36,308 nt of DNA from an uncultured Patescibacteria group bacterium (GCA_937929825.1 CALFUV010000006.1:1-36308); one strand, 5' to 3'; numbered from the stretch's first letter, positions 9,445 through 17,932 are shown. Notes: a model not told the origin generated them from the sequence alone. Translations and numbers: made by a program.

Positions 9445-9484
9445 AAAAAATAACGGGTATTTTTATGATACCCGTTATTTTTTC
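9445..9484. terminator. Bidirectional terminator between rplL and the convergent gene
   Basis: An 11-bp perfect stem (ATAACGGGTAT, 9450-9460, with 9468-9478) is flanked by an A run on the left and a T run on the right. It can therefore end transcripts from both rplJL (+) and the minus-strand gene stopping at 9493. Confidence 0.85.
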
Positions 9485-9492
9485 ATAACCCT

Positions 9493-11586
9493 TTATTTTC
9501 CTAAAATTGGTACGCGATAAATATTATTACCAGCTGCCACGAAAAGTATTTTATTGATGCCATCCACAGAAACTGACCAAATATTCTGTAAGGTAGGCAA
9601 AGTAATTTGGCTAATTAATTTACCGCTTTTATCATAAACTATTAGTCTCATTTTTACCGCTTCCCAAAGGTATAGAAAATCTTTATCATTAGCAGTAAAT
9701 ATTTGGTTAACTGACTGAAGCGGCGGTGTAACTGGTTTTAGAGTAAAATCCTGTTTTATACCCCGTAAGTATTTATCTACTTTATTGGGTAGGGCTACAT
9801 ATATTGCGCCGTCTACCGCCAAACCAACAGCTTCTGTGAGCAGGCCTTGTGATTCTCTTAACCAGCGCACCGGTGAGCTAAAACCATTTCCTTGGCGTGT
9901 TATCCGCCAAATACTTGGTTGTTCCAAACTTAAATAATAAAGCCCGCTTTGGTAAAAGTTAGCATCTTTAATTTTAAGATTCTGACTAGCTAAGTTGAAA
10001 CGGTTGGTATTTAGATTAAAAGTATAAGCCTGGTTATTGGCAGTAATCAACAAAATTTCATTTGGCATAACAGTCAGTAATGATATATCTCTAATTTCTG
10101 CTGGTAAATCATAAGAGGAAGAAATAACCCCTTTTTGATTTATCCGCAGTAGTTTATTTTGAGAAACTGCCAATAGTTCTTTATCAACAACCTGTAATTT
10201 TTGCCAGTTTTCCTGTGAAGGCAATTGTGTCCAAAGAGCTGGTTCGGTAATTTCATTAAGATAAAGCAAACGTTTTGAAAGAATTTTTAAATTATTGGAT
10301 AAAACTTGCCACTGTTCATCGCGGGTAGGTGAGTTGCGAGGCAGTTTATCAAGTAGCTTTTGTGCTTCTTCATAAAGAACTGCGGCTTTTTCAGTATCAC
10401 CGTAAATAAGAAGACTTTCAATGCCGACTTGTTTTTCAGTAATTTTAGTTACTAATTGATTATAACGTTCATTATCTTCGGCTGTAATGTTATATCGTCC
10501 AATATTTACAATGCTTTGAGAAAAAGCAATTAGCAGGGCAATACTCAACAAAAAAAGAGCACGTTTAGTTTTAGCTAATTGTCGCCACTGAATAATTTTA
10601 CTTTCCAGCCACCAAGCGATGGTTGATTTAGCTGATTCACGGTTAGTTAACCAGGCTAGCCGGCGCCATAATTTTGCTATTCTAGTCACGCTTAATACTG
10701 CCCGTTCTTTTTTATCAGCTGCCATTGGCTGTTTATCAGATTCAGCTACAGGTGGTTGGACTGAGTTGGCTGTTGATTGTTTTTTAATTAAAGCTGAAGG
10801 GGTAAAAATAGATAACTTGTTTTTTAGATATGCAAAAAGTTTTGGCTGCAATAGGGAGTTGGTGGCAGCTTTGGTTTGTAATAAACGATTGATGGACTGG
10901 TTCGTTGATTCAGTTTCCTCTGTTAAAGATAGTTTTAGGGCAATAAGTCCTAGAGGGGCATGTGTTTGAAGCTGTAGTATGTAACGCTCAATTTCACGCA
11001 AGGCTTGACCGGGCGGCCGATCAGCTAATAATTGACCTAACTTTTCCCAAGAAAAATAATCAGTGAGAGCTGGTGAAGCCAGTAGTAGAGTTTCACCAGC
11101 TATCAGTTCCCCGGAAATAATATTCTCAAAACTAATATTGCGAATATTGGGGCGCTTAGTTGTAGATAAGAGAATATTATTAATTTTTTGCAGACTAATC
11201 ACAAAAGCATTAATCTGACCAAGGCTGGATAAAGCCAGTTGTTGTCCGCTCAAGTAAGCCAGTAAAAGTTGACAACGGGGAGAAAGCGGGTTGCCAAATA
11301 AGCGATCATTATTGGCTAGTTGTAGATTAATAGGCAGAAGAATAGATTCCAAAACAGCGTCAGCTGAACCCGAATGATTTTTGGCTGTCTGCCAAGAGGT
11401 TTCAATTTTAGCATTTATTTTTTGTAAAAATTCCTGTCTGATTTGCGGCGCCAGATTAAGTTCAGCTAAAAAGAGTAACATACCCGCAGGTCCCGGCCAA
11501 ACACTGGCCACTACATGGGTTTCACGAGTAGGCAAAGCCAAGGTGGCGACTTTGGTGGTAATAGTTGGTTTAATAGCGGTTTTCAT
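9493..11586 (-). CDS. Membrane protein: degenerate PP2C-like domain, TM segment, beta-propeller-like C-terminus
   Basis: I do not recognise a named family for the full 697-aa protein. The N-terminal part (about 1-215) has the strand/helix rhythm of PPM/PP2C phosphatases, including a late GELIAGETLLLASPALTDYF segment resembling the GD.lLL.SDGl region. Where active enzymes carry metal-binding Asp, I see ALTDYF and no DGxGG motif. A low-complexity linker (about 250-300) leads to one hydrophobic helix near 342-362 (FLLSIALLIAFSQSIVNIG). A charged helical segment (about 370-430) follows, then repeated beta strands typical of a propeller (about 450-697). An inactive phosphatase-like sensor or scaffold is inference. 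It converges on rplL and diverges from the next gene. Confidence 0.6.
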   Translation of the reverse strand: MKTAIKPTITTKVATLALPTRETHVVASVWPGPAGMLLFLAELNLAPQIRQEFLQKINAKIETSWQTAKNHSGSADAVLESILLPINLQLANNDRLFGNPLSPRCQLLLAYLSGQQLALSSLGQINAFVISLQKINNILLSTTKRPNIRNISFENIISGELIAGETLLLASPALTDYFSWEKLGQLLADRPPGQALREIERYILQLQTHAPLGLIALKLSLTEETESTNQSINRLLQTKAATNSLLQPKLFAYLKNKLSIFTPSALIKKQSTANSVQPPVAESDKQPMAADKKERAVLSVTRIAKLWRRLAWLTNRESAKSTIAWWLESKIIQWRQLAKTKRALFLLSIALLIAFSQSIVNIGRYNITAEDNERYNQLVTKITEKQVGIESLLIYGDTEKAAVLYEEAQKLLDKLPRNSPTRDEQWQVLSNNLKILSKRLLYLNEITEPALWTQLPSQENWQKLQVVDKELLAVSQNKLLRINQKGVISSSYDLPAEIRDISLLTVMPNEILLITANNQAYTFNLNTNRFNLASQNLKIKDANFYQSGLYYLSLEQPSIWRITRQGNGFSSPVRWLRESQGLLTEAVGLAVDGAIYVALPNKVDKYLRGIKQDFTLKPVTPPLQSVNQIFTANDKDFLYLWEAVKMRLIVYDKSGKLISQITLPTLQNIWSVSVDGINKILFVAAGNNIYRVPILGK

Positions 11587-11660
11587 ACTTTACCTAAATA
11601 TTACATTTAAGTATACTATAAGCTGTTTGTTTATATCTACTGGAGATGATGTCTGTTTTA

Positions 11661-11692
11661 TTGACTTCTTTAGTTATTATCATATTTATAAT
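11661..11692 (+). promoter_or_regulatory. Possible promoter giving a leaderless transcript
   Basis: A perfect TATAAT (11687-11692) ends five bases before the ATG at 11698, which would place the transcription start at or next to the start codon. TTGACT at 11661 is present, but its 20-bp spacing to TATAAT is longer than usual. Confidence 0.4.
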
Positions 11693-11697
11693 ATAAC

Positions 11698-12264
11698 ATG
11701 TTAGAACAATTATTTGGCTCACGCACCAGAGTTAAATTATTAAGGCTTTTTTTAACTAATCCGGCTGTGCCTTTTTATGTGCGGGAAATAAGCCGTAAAG
11801 TGGGCGAACAGTTAAATTCTGTGCGGCGGGAACTGGCTAATTTAGCCCGCTTAGGTATTGTGATTGCTACTTCAGAACATGACAAAAAGTTTTATCAATT
11901 GAACAACTCTTTTGTTCTAGCTCCAGAATTAAAGGCTGTGTTGCTTAAATCGCAGTTATTAATGGAACAAGATTTGATTAAGAAGATACAAGAGTCAGGT
12001 AAGGTTAAATATTTAGCTTTAACTGGCATGTTTACCAATGCTAAGCAGGCTCAGACCGATATTTTGATTGTTGGCAAGGTGGAGAGAAATTTACTGGTAA
12101 AAGCCATAGAACGATTTCAGCGTGAAGTTGGTAAAGAAGTAAATTATACTTTATTTTCTTTGCGTGAGTATAATGAACGCCGTGGTGTGGGAGATAAATT
12201 TTTGTTAAGTATTTTAAATAGTCCACAAATGGTAGTAGTAGACGAATTAAATGAACTTGATTAA
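11698..12264 (+). CDS. Winged-helix DNA-binding protein with nucleotidyltransferase-like C-terminal domain
   Basis: The 188-aa protein opens with an ArsR/MarR-like winged helix (about 1-75): LFGSRTRVKLLRLFL, then YVREISRKVGEQLNSVRREL as the helix-turn-helix and the wing DKKFYQLN. The second part (about 95-188) contains LTGMFTNAKQAQTDILIVGK. This resembles the GS...SDiDllv strand-turn of minimal nucleotidyltransferases, but with GM in place of GS and one obvious acidic residue instead of two. That suggests a binding rather than catalytic domain. Fusions of wHTH to such domains are known in small bacterial genomes; a regulatory role is inferred. No Shine-Dalgarno site is visible. Confidence 0.65.
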   Translation: MLEQLFGSRTRVKLLRLFLTNPAVPFYVREISRKVGEQLNSVRRELANLARLGIVIATSEHDKKFYQLNNSFVLAPELKAVLLKSQLLMEQDLIKKIQESGKVKYLALTGMFTNAKQAQTDILIVGKVERNLLVKAIERFQREVGKEVNYTLFSLREYNERRGVGDKFLLSILNSPQMVVVDELNELD

Positions 12265-12476
12265 AGAGCTTACAGGATTTTTGACTGTTCAGTAAGGTAT
12301 ATGTCGGTTTTTAAAAAGGAACGGAGGAGGGCAGGTAGACAGTTTAAGTTAATTAATTAATGTTTAGTTTCTAAAAAGAATAATTACCCCCCATGACTCT
12401 ATAATAAGGTGTAGTGATAGTCATATTGGTTTTATTTATGATTTGATATTTTAAAAGACGTAGATGATTATAATTT

Positions 12477-12854
12477 ATGAATCCTAAAACAACTGTTAAA
12501 TATATTTTTTTATCAGGTCAGGATCGTGATCTAGTGTTGTTTTTATTGTCAGGCAAGGGTCAGTTTATAAAATATAAGTTTTTCCCCGGAGGAGCTACTC
12601 AGGAAAAATTTTTAATTCACTTTGCCAGATTAATGATCCAGTATGGTAGTCAAATTAGGGGGTTAATTATTTCACAACAAGGAAGTTTTTCCCGGCTTAG
12701 ATTATTATGTACGGCAGTCAACGCTTTGGCTTATGTTAACCATTGGCGATTAGCTTTGGTTACAGCCAAAGATTATGATGAGTTATGGTTAATGTGGCCT
12801 AAATTGGTTTGGCAAAATAAATTACATCCGGTATATAGCGTTCCGGCGGTGTAA
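12477..12854 (+). CDS. Short degenerate TsaB/YeaZ-like protein
   Basis: The 125-aa product resembles the N-terminal ASKHA lobe of TsaB, the non-catalytic partner of TsaD in tRNA t6A synthesis. The match is a pattern: QEKFLIHFARLMIQ (helix), GLIISQQGSFSRLRLLCTAV in the place of the family's GPGSFTGLR motif, then ALAYVNHWRLALV. GPGSFTG is altered to QQGSFSR. At 125 aa it is about half the usual 220-240 residues and has no C-terminal lobe. It may be a TsaB variant reduced to its dimer surface or a diverged paralogue. No Shine-Dalgarno site is seen, and a TATAAT overlaps the start region. Confidence 0.5.
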   Translation: MNPKTTVKYIFLSGQDRDLVLFLLSGKGQFIKYKFFPGGATQEKFLIHFARLMIQYGSQIRGLIISQQGSFSRLRLLCTAVNALAYVNHWRLALVTAKDYDELWLMWPKLVWQNKLHPVYSVPAV

Positions 12855-12965
12855 ATAATTTTTAATTAGCAACTTCTAACCCTTGTTAAAAAGGTTTTTT
12901 TGTGTTGTGTTAGTTATTAGGTTGTTGGGTATATCTTTGTGGATTATTTTAAATTTTAAGTTGTG

Positions 12966-12994
12966 TTGACATGTGGTTTTATGTGGAGTAAAAT
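12966..12994 (+). promoter_or_regulatory. Promoter of the mraZ division/cell wall cluster
   Basis: A consensus TTGACA (12966-12971), a 17-bp spacer and TAAAAT (12989-12994) precede mraZ by about 95 bases. The spacer carries two ATGTGG repeats exactly 10 bp apart (12971 and 12981), which resemble MraZ boxes. Confidence 0.75.
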
Positions 12995-13004
12995 ATAATA
13001 GTAG

Positions 13005-13029
13005 TGGTAAAAAGTGGATAAAAATGGGG
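13005..13029 (+). promoter_or_regulatory. MraZ operator: three TGG boxes at 10-bp spacing
   Basis: TGGTA, TGGAT and TGGGG start at 13005, 13015 and 13025, each separated by an A-rich 5-base spacer. This is the known MraZ-binding arrangement (TGGGN repeats with 5-nt spacers). The site lies just downstream of the -10 element and upstream of mraZ, consistent with autorepression. Confidence 0.75.
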
Positions 13030-13087
13030 ATAAGTAATTTAAAATGTGGAAAACTATCATTTAAATTTCAACCATTATTGAAAAACC

Positions 13088-13519
13088 ATGTTTATTGGTG
13101 AATATCAGCATTCATTAGATGATAAGGGTCGTTTACAAGTACCTGTTAAATTTAGGTCTGACTTAAAATCGGGTGCTGTGGTTACAAGAGGTTTGGATAG
13201 TTGTTTATTCCTTTATACCAAAAAATCTTGGACAGAATTAGCTAAAAGATTGGCGGGTTTACCTATTGCTAAGGCTAAAACCAGAGCGTTTGCCAGATTA
13301 ATGTTAGCCGGAGCTATGGATGTGGAAATTGATAGTCAGGGTAGAATACTATTGCCCGATTATTTAAGAAAGTATGCTGGTTTAAAAAGACAAGTAGTAG
13401 TGGCTGGGCTTTATAATCGCTTAGAACTTTGGGATGAGGTGAAATGGTCAAATTATAAGAAAGTAACAGAAAAGGATAGTGGTGATATAGCCGAGGCTTT
13501 GTCGGAAATGGGCGTTTAA
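13088..13519 (+). CDS. mraZ: Transcriptional regulator MraZ
   Basis: The 143-aa protein has the two SpoVT/AbrB-like halves of MraZ: MFIGEYQHSLDDKGRLQVPVKFR at the N-terminus and a second DSQGRILLPDYLRKYAGL copy near residues 80-98. MraZ is the DNA-binding repressor encoded first in the division and cell wall (dcw) cluster. Length and gene order (followed by rsmH, an ftsL-like gene and ftsI) agree. Phased TGG boxes upstream provide a direct autoregulatory target. Confidence 0.96.
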   Translation: MFIGEYQHSLDDKGRLQVPVKFRSDLKSGAVVTRGLDSCLFLYTKKSWTELAKRLAGLPIAKAKTRAFARLMLAGAMDVEIDSQGRILLPDYLRKYAGLKRQVVVAGLYNRLELWDEVKWSNYKKVTEKDSGDIAEALSEMGV

Positions 13520-13537
13520 TAAGGTAAGGGGGTTATT

Positions 13538-14467
13538 ATGCGTACAGCATTACATACCCCAGTTCTTTTAGAAGAAGCAGTAGAGAGCTTAAAATTATCA
13601 TCTAACGATAATGCGGTTGATGGTACTTTTGGTGGAGGAGGTCATAGTCAAGCTATCTTAGAGGCTATAGCGCCGCGAGGAAAATTGTTGGCTTTGGATA
13701 AAGATCCGGCAGCCTGCCGACAAGGGCAACGATTAGTTAAAAAATATAAAGGACGTTTAATACTTATTAATGATTCTTTTAGTCAAATAGAAAAATATGT
13801 CAAACTTTATAAATTACGTAACGTGGCTGGCGTCATTTTGGATCTTGGTTTTTCATCGATCCAACTCGCCGATTACACTCGGGGATTTTCTTTCCAAATT
13901 AACGGGCCATTAGATTTGCGTTATAACCGGTTTCAAGGTATTTCGGCGGCTGAATTGTTAAATACGGCATCGGAGAATGAGTTGGCTAAAATATGGCGTG
14001 ATGGCCAAGAACCTTATTGGCGACAACTAGCTCAGGCTGTAGTTAAAAAAAGGAAGAAGCAGCCCTTTTCCACTACAGCAGATCTTCTTCAGGTAGTAAG
14101 TGAGGTTAAGGGTAAGGGTCAGCGATCATTGCCTGCCGCCACCTTGGTTTGGCAGGCGTTACGCCTAAAAGTAAATGATGAGTTAAAAGAATTGTCAGCA
14201 GGGTTAAAAGGGGCAGTAGGTATTTTGGCCAGACAGGGTAGATTGGTAGTTATCAGTTTTCATTCAGGTGAAGATAGGCTGGTAAAAAATTTTTTAAAAC
14301 GCGAATCAAGTAATTGTCTTTGTCCGCCAAGCTGGCCGATTTGTCGGTGTGACCATAGAGCTAGTTTGAAAATTATTAGCCATAAACCTATATTACCAAC
14401 TTCAGCAGAAATCAGTCGTAATCCACGTGCCCGCAGCGCCCGTTTACGAATAGCCGAAAAAATTTAA
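13538..14467 (+). CDS. rsmH: 16S rRNA (cytosine1402-N4)-methyltransferase
   Basis: The 309-aa product matches RsmH (MraW), which methylates N4 of C1402 in 16S rRNA using S-adenosylmethionine. Visible motifs are HTPVLLEEAVESL, the SAM-binding VDGTFGGGGHSQAIL, LALDKDPAA, LDLGFSSIQL, ALRLKVNDEL and SFHSGEDRLVK. Two Cys pairs near residues 266-280 (CLCPPSWPICRC) match the family's late cysteine-rich turn. It begins 18 bases after mraZ, so the two are probably co-transcribed. Confidence 0.96.
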   Translation: MRTALHTPVLLEEAVESLKLSSNDNAVDGTFGGGGHSQAILEAIAPRGKLLALDKDPAACRQGQRLVKKYKGRLILINDSFSQIEKYVKLYKLRNVAGVILDLGFSSIQLADYTRGFSFQINGPLDLRYNRFQGISAAELLNTASENELAKIWRDGQEPYWRQLAQAVVKKRKKQPFSTTADLLQVVSEVKGKGQRSLPAATLVWQALRLKVNDELKELSAGLKGAVGILARQGRLVVISFHSGEDRLVKNFLKRESSNCLCPPSWPICRCDHRASLKIISHKPILPTSAEISRNPRARSARLRIAEKI

Positions 14468-14494
14468 TGAATTAATTTATCTAAAAATAAAAAT

Positions 14495-14824
14495 ATGATT
14501 TTTACCCCACGACATCAACAAACTAATATCTGGCCGACTACCGGCAGAAAAATTTTAACAGTTGTTGTTTTATCTGGTTTATTGGTGGGGGTAGTAGTGT
14601 ATTTATCTTTGATAAATAATGTAGCTATTAAAGGTTATGAAATTAAGGAGCTGCAGAGTATTTTGGTGCAAGTTAAAATTGATAAACAATTACTGGAAAC
14701 AGAGGTTGCCTCTAAACAATTTACTACTAATCCGGCAGAATACATTAAACCAGAAGGTTTTGTGGCGGTAGAAAAAATTGAGTATCTTTCAGCCGTACCA
14801 CAGGCTGGTGTGGCTATAAAATAA
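14495..14824 (+). CDS. FtsL/DivIC-like cell division protein
   Basis: The 109-aa protein has a short basic cytoplasmic tail, one membrane helix (about 20-42, ILTVVVLSGLLVGVVVYLSL) and a short coiled-coil-like stretch (about 50-75, YEIKELQSILVQVKIDKQLLETEVA). Topology, size and position between rsmH and ftsI match FtsL, a bitopic divisome protein that pairs with FtsB. Sequence similarity is too low to name it firmly; the call rests on position and topology. Confidence 0.7.
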   Translation: MIFTPRHQQTNIWPTTGRKILTVVVLSGLLVGVVVYLSLINNVAIKGYEIKELQSILVQVKIDKQLLETEVASKQFTTNPAEYIKPEGFVAVEKIEYLSAVPQAGVAIK

Positions 14825-14840
14825 TTTTTTGCTGTCCAGT

Positions 14841-16580
14841 ATGACTGACAAGGCTGTAACTGCTGGTATAGTAATTAGAAGACTGGCGGTTGTTAGGCTG
14901 GTTTTTTTTATATTTATTGGTGTATTATTAGTTCGACTTTATAATTTGCAGGTGATGCAGGGCAGAATGTTTGAAGCTTTGGCTTCAAATCAATATGATT
15001 TACTGCGTGAGTTATTACCGGAAAGGGGAGAAATTTTGGTTAATGATCCTTTAAGTAATAGTTTGTTTCCCGTGGCTACTAATTTAACCCTTAGTCAAGT
15101 TTATGCCGTACCTAAAGACATTAAAGATCCAGCAAAAGTGGCGGCTGTTTTAGCACCAATTTTAGATGTTGATTTAGTTTGGCTGGAGTCTAAATTAGAT
15201 AAACCAAATGATCCTTATGAACCAATAAAAGGAGGATTAAGTCCGGAATTAGCTAAACAAGTTTCAGAACTTAATTTGACCGGCATTTATTTAGTGCCGG
15301 AAATTGTGCGTTATTATTTAGGTGATGACGATTATGGACAAATAACTGGTTTTATTGGTTTTGTTGAAGATAAGAGACAAGGTCAGTATGGAGTGGAACA
15401 GTATTGGGATAAGATTTTAGCCGGACAGCAGGGTGAATTAAAAGCGCAGCGCGAAGTTGGTGGCAGTATAATTGCTTTGGGACAAAGACAAATAACCAAG
15501 GCAGTTGATGGTGCGGATATTATTTTGACTATAGATAAAAATATTCAAACGCGAGCTTGTGCAGTAATAAAAAAAGCAGTAGAAAAACATGGTGCTAAAA
15601 GTGGTAGTGTAGTAATTTTAGAGCCATCTACTGGAGCGATTTTGGCTATGTGTGGAGTGCCTAATTTTAATCCTAATGAATATTCTAAAGTTGCTGATTT
15701 AAAATATTTTAGTAATGAGGTTGTTTCCGGGACTTATGAGCCGGGTTCTGTTTTCAAACCTATAACCATGTCAGCGGCTTTAGAATCAGGAGCAGTCAGA
15801 CCAGAAACAACTTATTTTGATACGGGCGAAGTGCGCATTGGCCCTCATATTATTCGTAATTCTGATAAAAAAGCCAATGGTGTACAAAATATGACTCAAG
15901 TTTTGGAGCAATCTCTGAATACCGGCGCTATCTTTGCCATGAGACAGGCTGGCGTACAAAAATTTCGAGAAGTAGTGGAAAAATTTGGTTTTGGTAAATT
16001 AACCGGCATAGAATTACCTAATGAAAAGCCCGGTAGTATTAAAGCTATAAAAGAAAGAAATGAGATTTATCCAGCCACAGCTTCTTTTGGTCAAGGTATC
16101 ACCGTCACACCCTTACAGCTGGCAGTGGCTTTTGGGGCAATTGCCAATGGTGGTCGTTTAATGAAACCTTATATAGTTCAAGAAGTACGTTATTCAGATG
16201 ACCGAAGACAAGTTACTATACCAACAATGGTTACACAAGTTATTTCACCAGAAACTGCCACAACTTTAGGAGCTATGATGGTGCAGGTAATTGAGCATGG
16301 TCATGGTAAGCGGGCGGGGGTGCCAGGTTATTATATAGCCGGCAAAACCGGTACAGCGCAAGTTCCGTATTTAGACCGTCCGGGTTATGACCCAAACAGA
16401 ACCATTGGTTCATTTGTAGGTTTTGCCCCGGTAGAAGCACCAAAATTTGTGATGGTTGTAAGAGTTGATGAACCTCAAGGCTTAGTCTTTGCCGAAAGCT
16501 CAGCCGCTCCGGTTTTTGGTGAGATGGCTAAGTTTTTGTTAGAGTATTATCAAGTTCCACCTCAGCGGATAGATGATTAG
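14841..16580 (+). CDS. ftsI: Penicillin-binding protein 2/FtsI-type transpeptidase
   Basis: This septal peptidoglycan transpeptidase is 579 aa from ATG 14841. The track's TTG at 14829 is in frame, but ATG is the better start. An N-terminal membrane helix (about 16-38) is followed by a pedestal domain. The penicillin-binding domain has all three active-site motifs: SVFK (Ser303), SLN (Ser358) and KTG (Lys502 in AGKTGTAQVP). No PASTA repeats follow. It lies between the ftsL-like gene and murF. FtsI/PBP3 is favoured over a sporulation or elongation PBP because of this dcw context. Confidence 0.92.
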   Translation: MTDKAVTAGIVIRRLAVVRLVFFIFIGVLLVRLYNLQVMQGRMFEALASNQYDLLRELLPERGEILVNDPLSNSLFPVATNLTLSQVYAVPKDIKDPAKVAAVLAPILDVDLVWLESKLDKPNDPYEPIKGGLSPELAKQVSELNLTGIYLVPEIVRYYLGDDDYGQITGFIGFVEDKRQGQYGVEQYWDKILAGQQGELKAQREVGGSIIALGQRQITKAVDGADIILTIDKNIQTRACAVIKKAVEKHGAKSGSVVILEPSTGAILAMCGVPNFNPNEYSKVADLKYFSNEVVSGTYEPGSVFKPITMSAALESGAVRPETTYFDTGEVRIGPHIIRNSDKKANGVQNMTQVLEQSLNTGAIFAMRQAGVQKFREVVEKFGFGKLTGIELPNEKPGSIKAIKERNEIYPATASFGQGITVTPLQLAVAFGAIANGGRLMKPYIVQEVRYSDDRRQVTIPTMVTQVISPETATTLGAMMVQVIEHGHGKRAGVPGYYIAGKTGTAQVPYLDRPGYDPNRTIGSFVGFAPVEAPKFVMVVRVDEPQGLVFAESSAAPVFGEMAKFLLEYYQVPPQRIDD

Positions 16581-16613
16581 ACAAAAAATTAATTAATTTT
16601 CTACTATTTTTAT

Positions 16614-17900
16614 ATGAGAACTTTATTAAAATTGATTTTAAAAATTTTAGCTAAAATTATTTTAATTCGTTATACACCAAGAATTATAGCTGTTACTGGT
16701 TCTGTTGGTAAAACAGGTTCACGCTTAGCGATTGTGTCTGTTTTGGCAGAACGCTGGCGAGTAGGTCAGGGTAAAAAGAATTTTAATAATGAAATTGGAT
16801 TACCTTTGGCTATCTTAGGAGAAGACGATTCGGGTTATCGGAATATATTTCTTTGGCTTAGGATATTCAGCCGAGCTTTAAAAAAAATTATTATAAAACA
16901 AACTGATTACCCTCAAGTGCTAGTTTTAGAATACGGAGTTGATCATCCGGGTGATATGGATTATTTACTATCCATTGCCCGGCCAAATATTTCAGTGGTC
17001 ACTGCTATTTCTGAAGCACATTTGGAATTTTTTGGATTGGTGAGCGATGTAGCTAAAGAAAAAGGTAAGTTGGTAGCGGCTTTGCCGCCTGATGGTTTAG
17101 CTGTGTTAAATATTGATTTTCCTTTAGTAGCTTCTATGAAAGCGAAAACAAAAGTAAGAGTTATAGGTTATGGCCAATCAGAAATGGCTGATATTAAATT
17201 AACGGGAATTAATATAAGTCAGTCAGCTGAAGGTCGGGTGGTGGGTATGAGTTTTCGTTTATCTATAGCTGGCAGTACTGTACCAATTCTTATTCGTGGT
17301 ACTGTTGGTTGGCCGATTGCTAGTTATGCTGCTGCGGCGGCGGCTGTGGGGCAGGCCATGGGTTTAACTGTACTGGAAATAACACGCGGTTTGGAAAAAT
17401 ATCAGGCCCCACCAGGTAGATTAAAATTAATAGCCGGCTGGCAGGGTAGTTTGTTAATAGATGATACTTATAATTCATCGCCGCAGGCTGCTAAAGAAGC
17501 TTTAAAAATCTTGGAACAGTTTCCTGTGCCGGTTGGCTCTAAAAAATGGGCAGTATTAGGTGATATGTTAGAGTTAGGAGAAGATAGCGAGAAGTATCAT
17601 CGTCAACTAGGTGAGTTAGTAGCTCAATTAAAAAGCATAGATTATTTAATAACTATTGGTCAGGAGTCAGTAAATTTACTGGCAGCAGCCCGTGAAAGTG
17701 GCTTTTTGGTTAGTAATAGTTGGCAGACTCAGGATACAACCCAAGCAACTGTTATTATTAAACAAAGACTTAAAACAGGCGATGTTGTGTTAGTTAAGGG
17801 TAGTCAAGGAGTAAGGTGCGAGCGAGTAGTAAAAGAGTTGATAGCTGAACCAGAGAAAGCCAGTGAATTATTAGTCAGGCAATCATCACCATGGGTCTAA
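16614..17900 (+). CDS. murF: MurF-like Mur ligase lacking the usual N-terminal domain
   Basis: This ATP-dependent Mur ligase is probably the one adding D-Ala-D-Ala to UDP-MurNAc-tripeptide. The P-loop VTGSVGKTGSR is at residues 28-38, only after a hydrophobic/basic leader (LLKLILKILAKIILIRY). Typical MurF has about 90-110 residues of substrate-binding domain before it. Other motifs are KNFNNEIGLPLAI, LEYGVDHPGDMDYL, SEAHLEFFG, the MurF-type DDTYNSSPQAAKEAL (about 281-295) and VLGDMLELGEDSEKYH. The P-loop reads GKTG rather than GKT(S/T). MurF is inferred from DDTYNSSP and from position after ftsI; a MurT-like or other Mur ligase is less likely. Confidence 0.82.
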   Translation: MRTLLKLILKILAKIILIRYTPRIIAVTGSVGKTGSRLAIVSVLAERWRVGQGKKNFNNEIGLPLAILGEDDSGYRNIFLWLRIFSRALKKIIIKQTDYPQVLVLEYGVDHPGDMDYLLSIARPNISVVTAISEAHLEFFGLVSDVAKEKGKLVAALPPDGLAVLNIDFPLVASMKAKTKVRVIGYGQSEMADIKLTGINISQSAEGRVVGMSFRLSIAGSTVPILIRGTVGWPIASYAAAAAAVGQAMGLTVLEITRGLEKYQAPPGRLKLIAGWQGSLLIDDTYNSSPQAAKEALKILEQFPVPVGSKKWAVLGDMLELGEDSEKYHRQLGELVAQLKSIDYLITIGQESVNLLAAARESGFLVSNSWQTQDTTQATVIIKQRLKTGDVVLVKGSQGVRCERVVKELIAEPEKASELLVRQSSPWV

Positions 17901-17903
17901 GGA

Positions 17904-17932
17904 TTGACTAAAATCTTCAAAATTTATATTAT
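17904..17932 (+). promoter_or_regulatory. Promoter of the tRNA-Glu gene
   Basis: TTGACT (17904-17909), a 17-bp spacer and TATTAT (17927-17932) end 19 bases before the tRNA. The same hexamers and spacing are found at the abrB-like operon. Confidence 0.7.

Noticed and set aside
10619-10969. 116-aa plus-strand ORF inside the PP2C-like gene
   Set aside because: It lies wholly antisense to a well-formed 697-aa gene, has no promoter or ribosome site and shows no recognisable motif.
12265-12476. Small RNA or promoter in the 212-bp gap before the TsaB-like gene
   Set aside because: TATAAT occurs at 12400 and 12469, but no matching -35 at normal spacing and no stable fold were found by eye.
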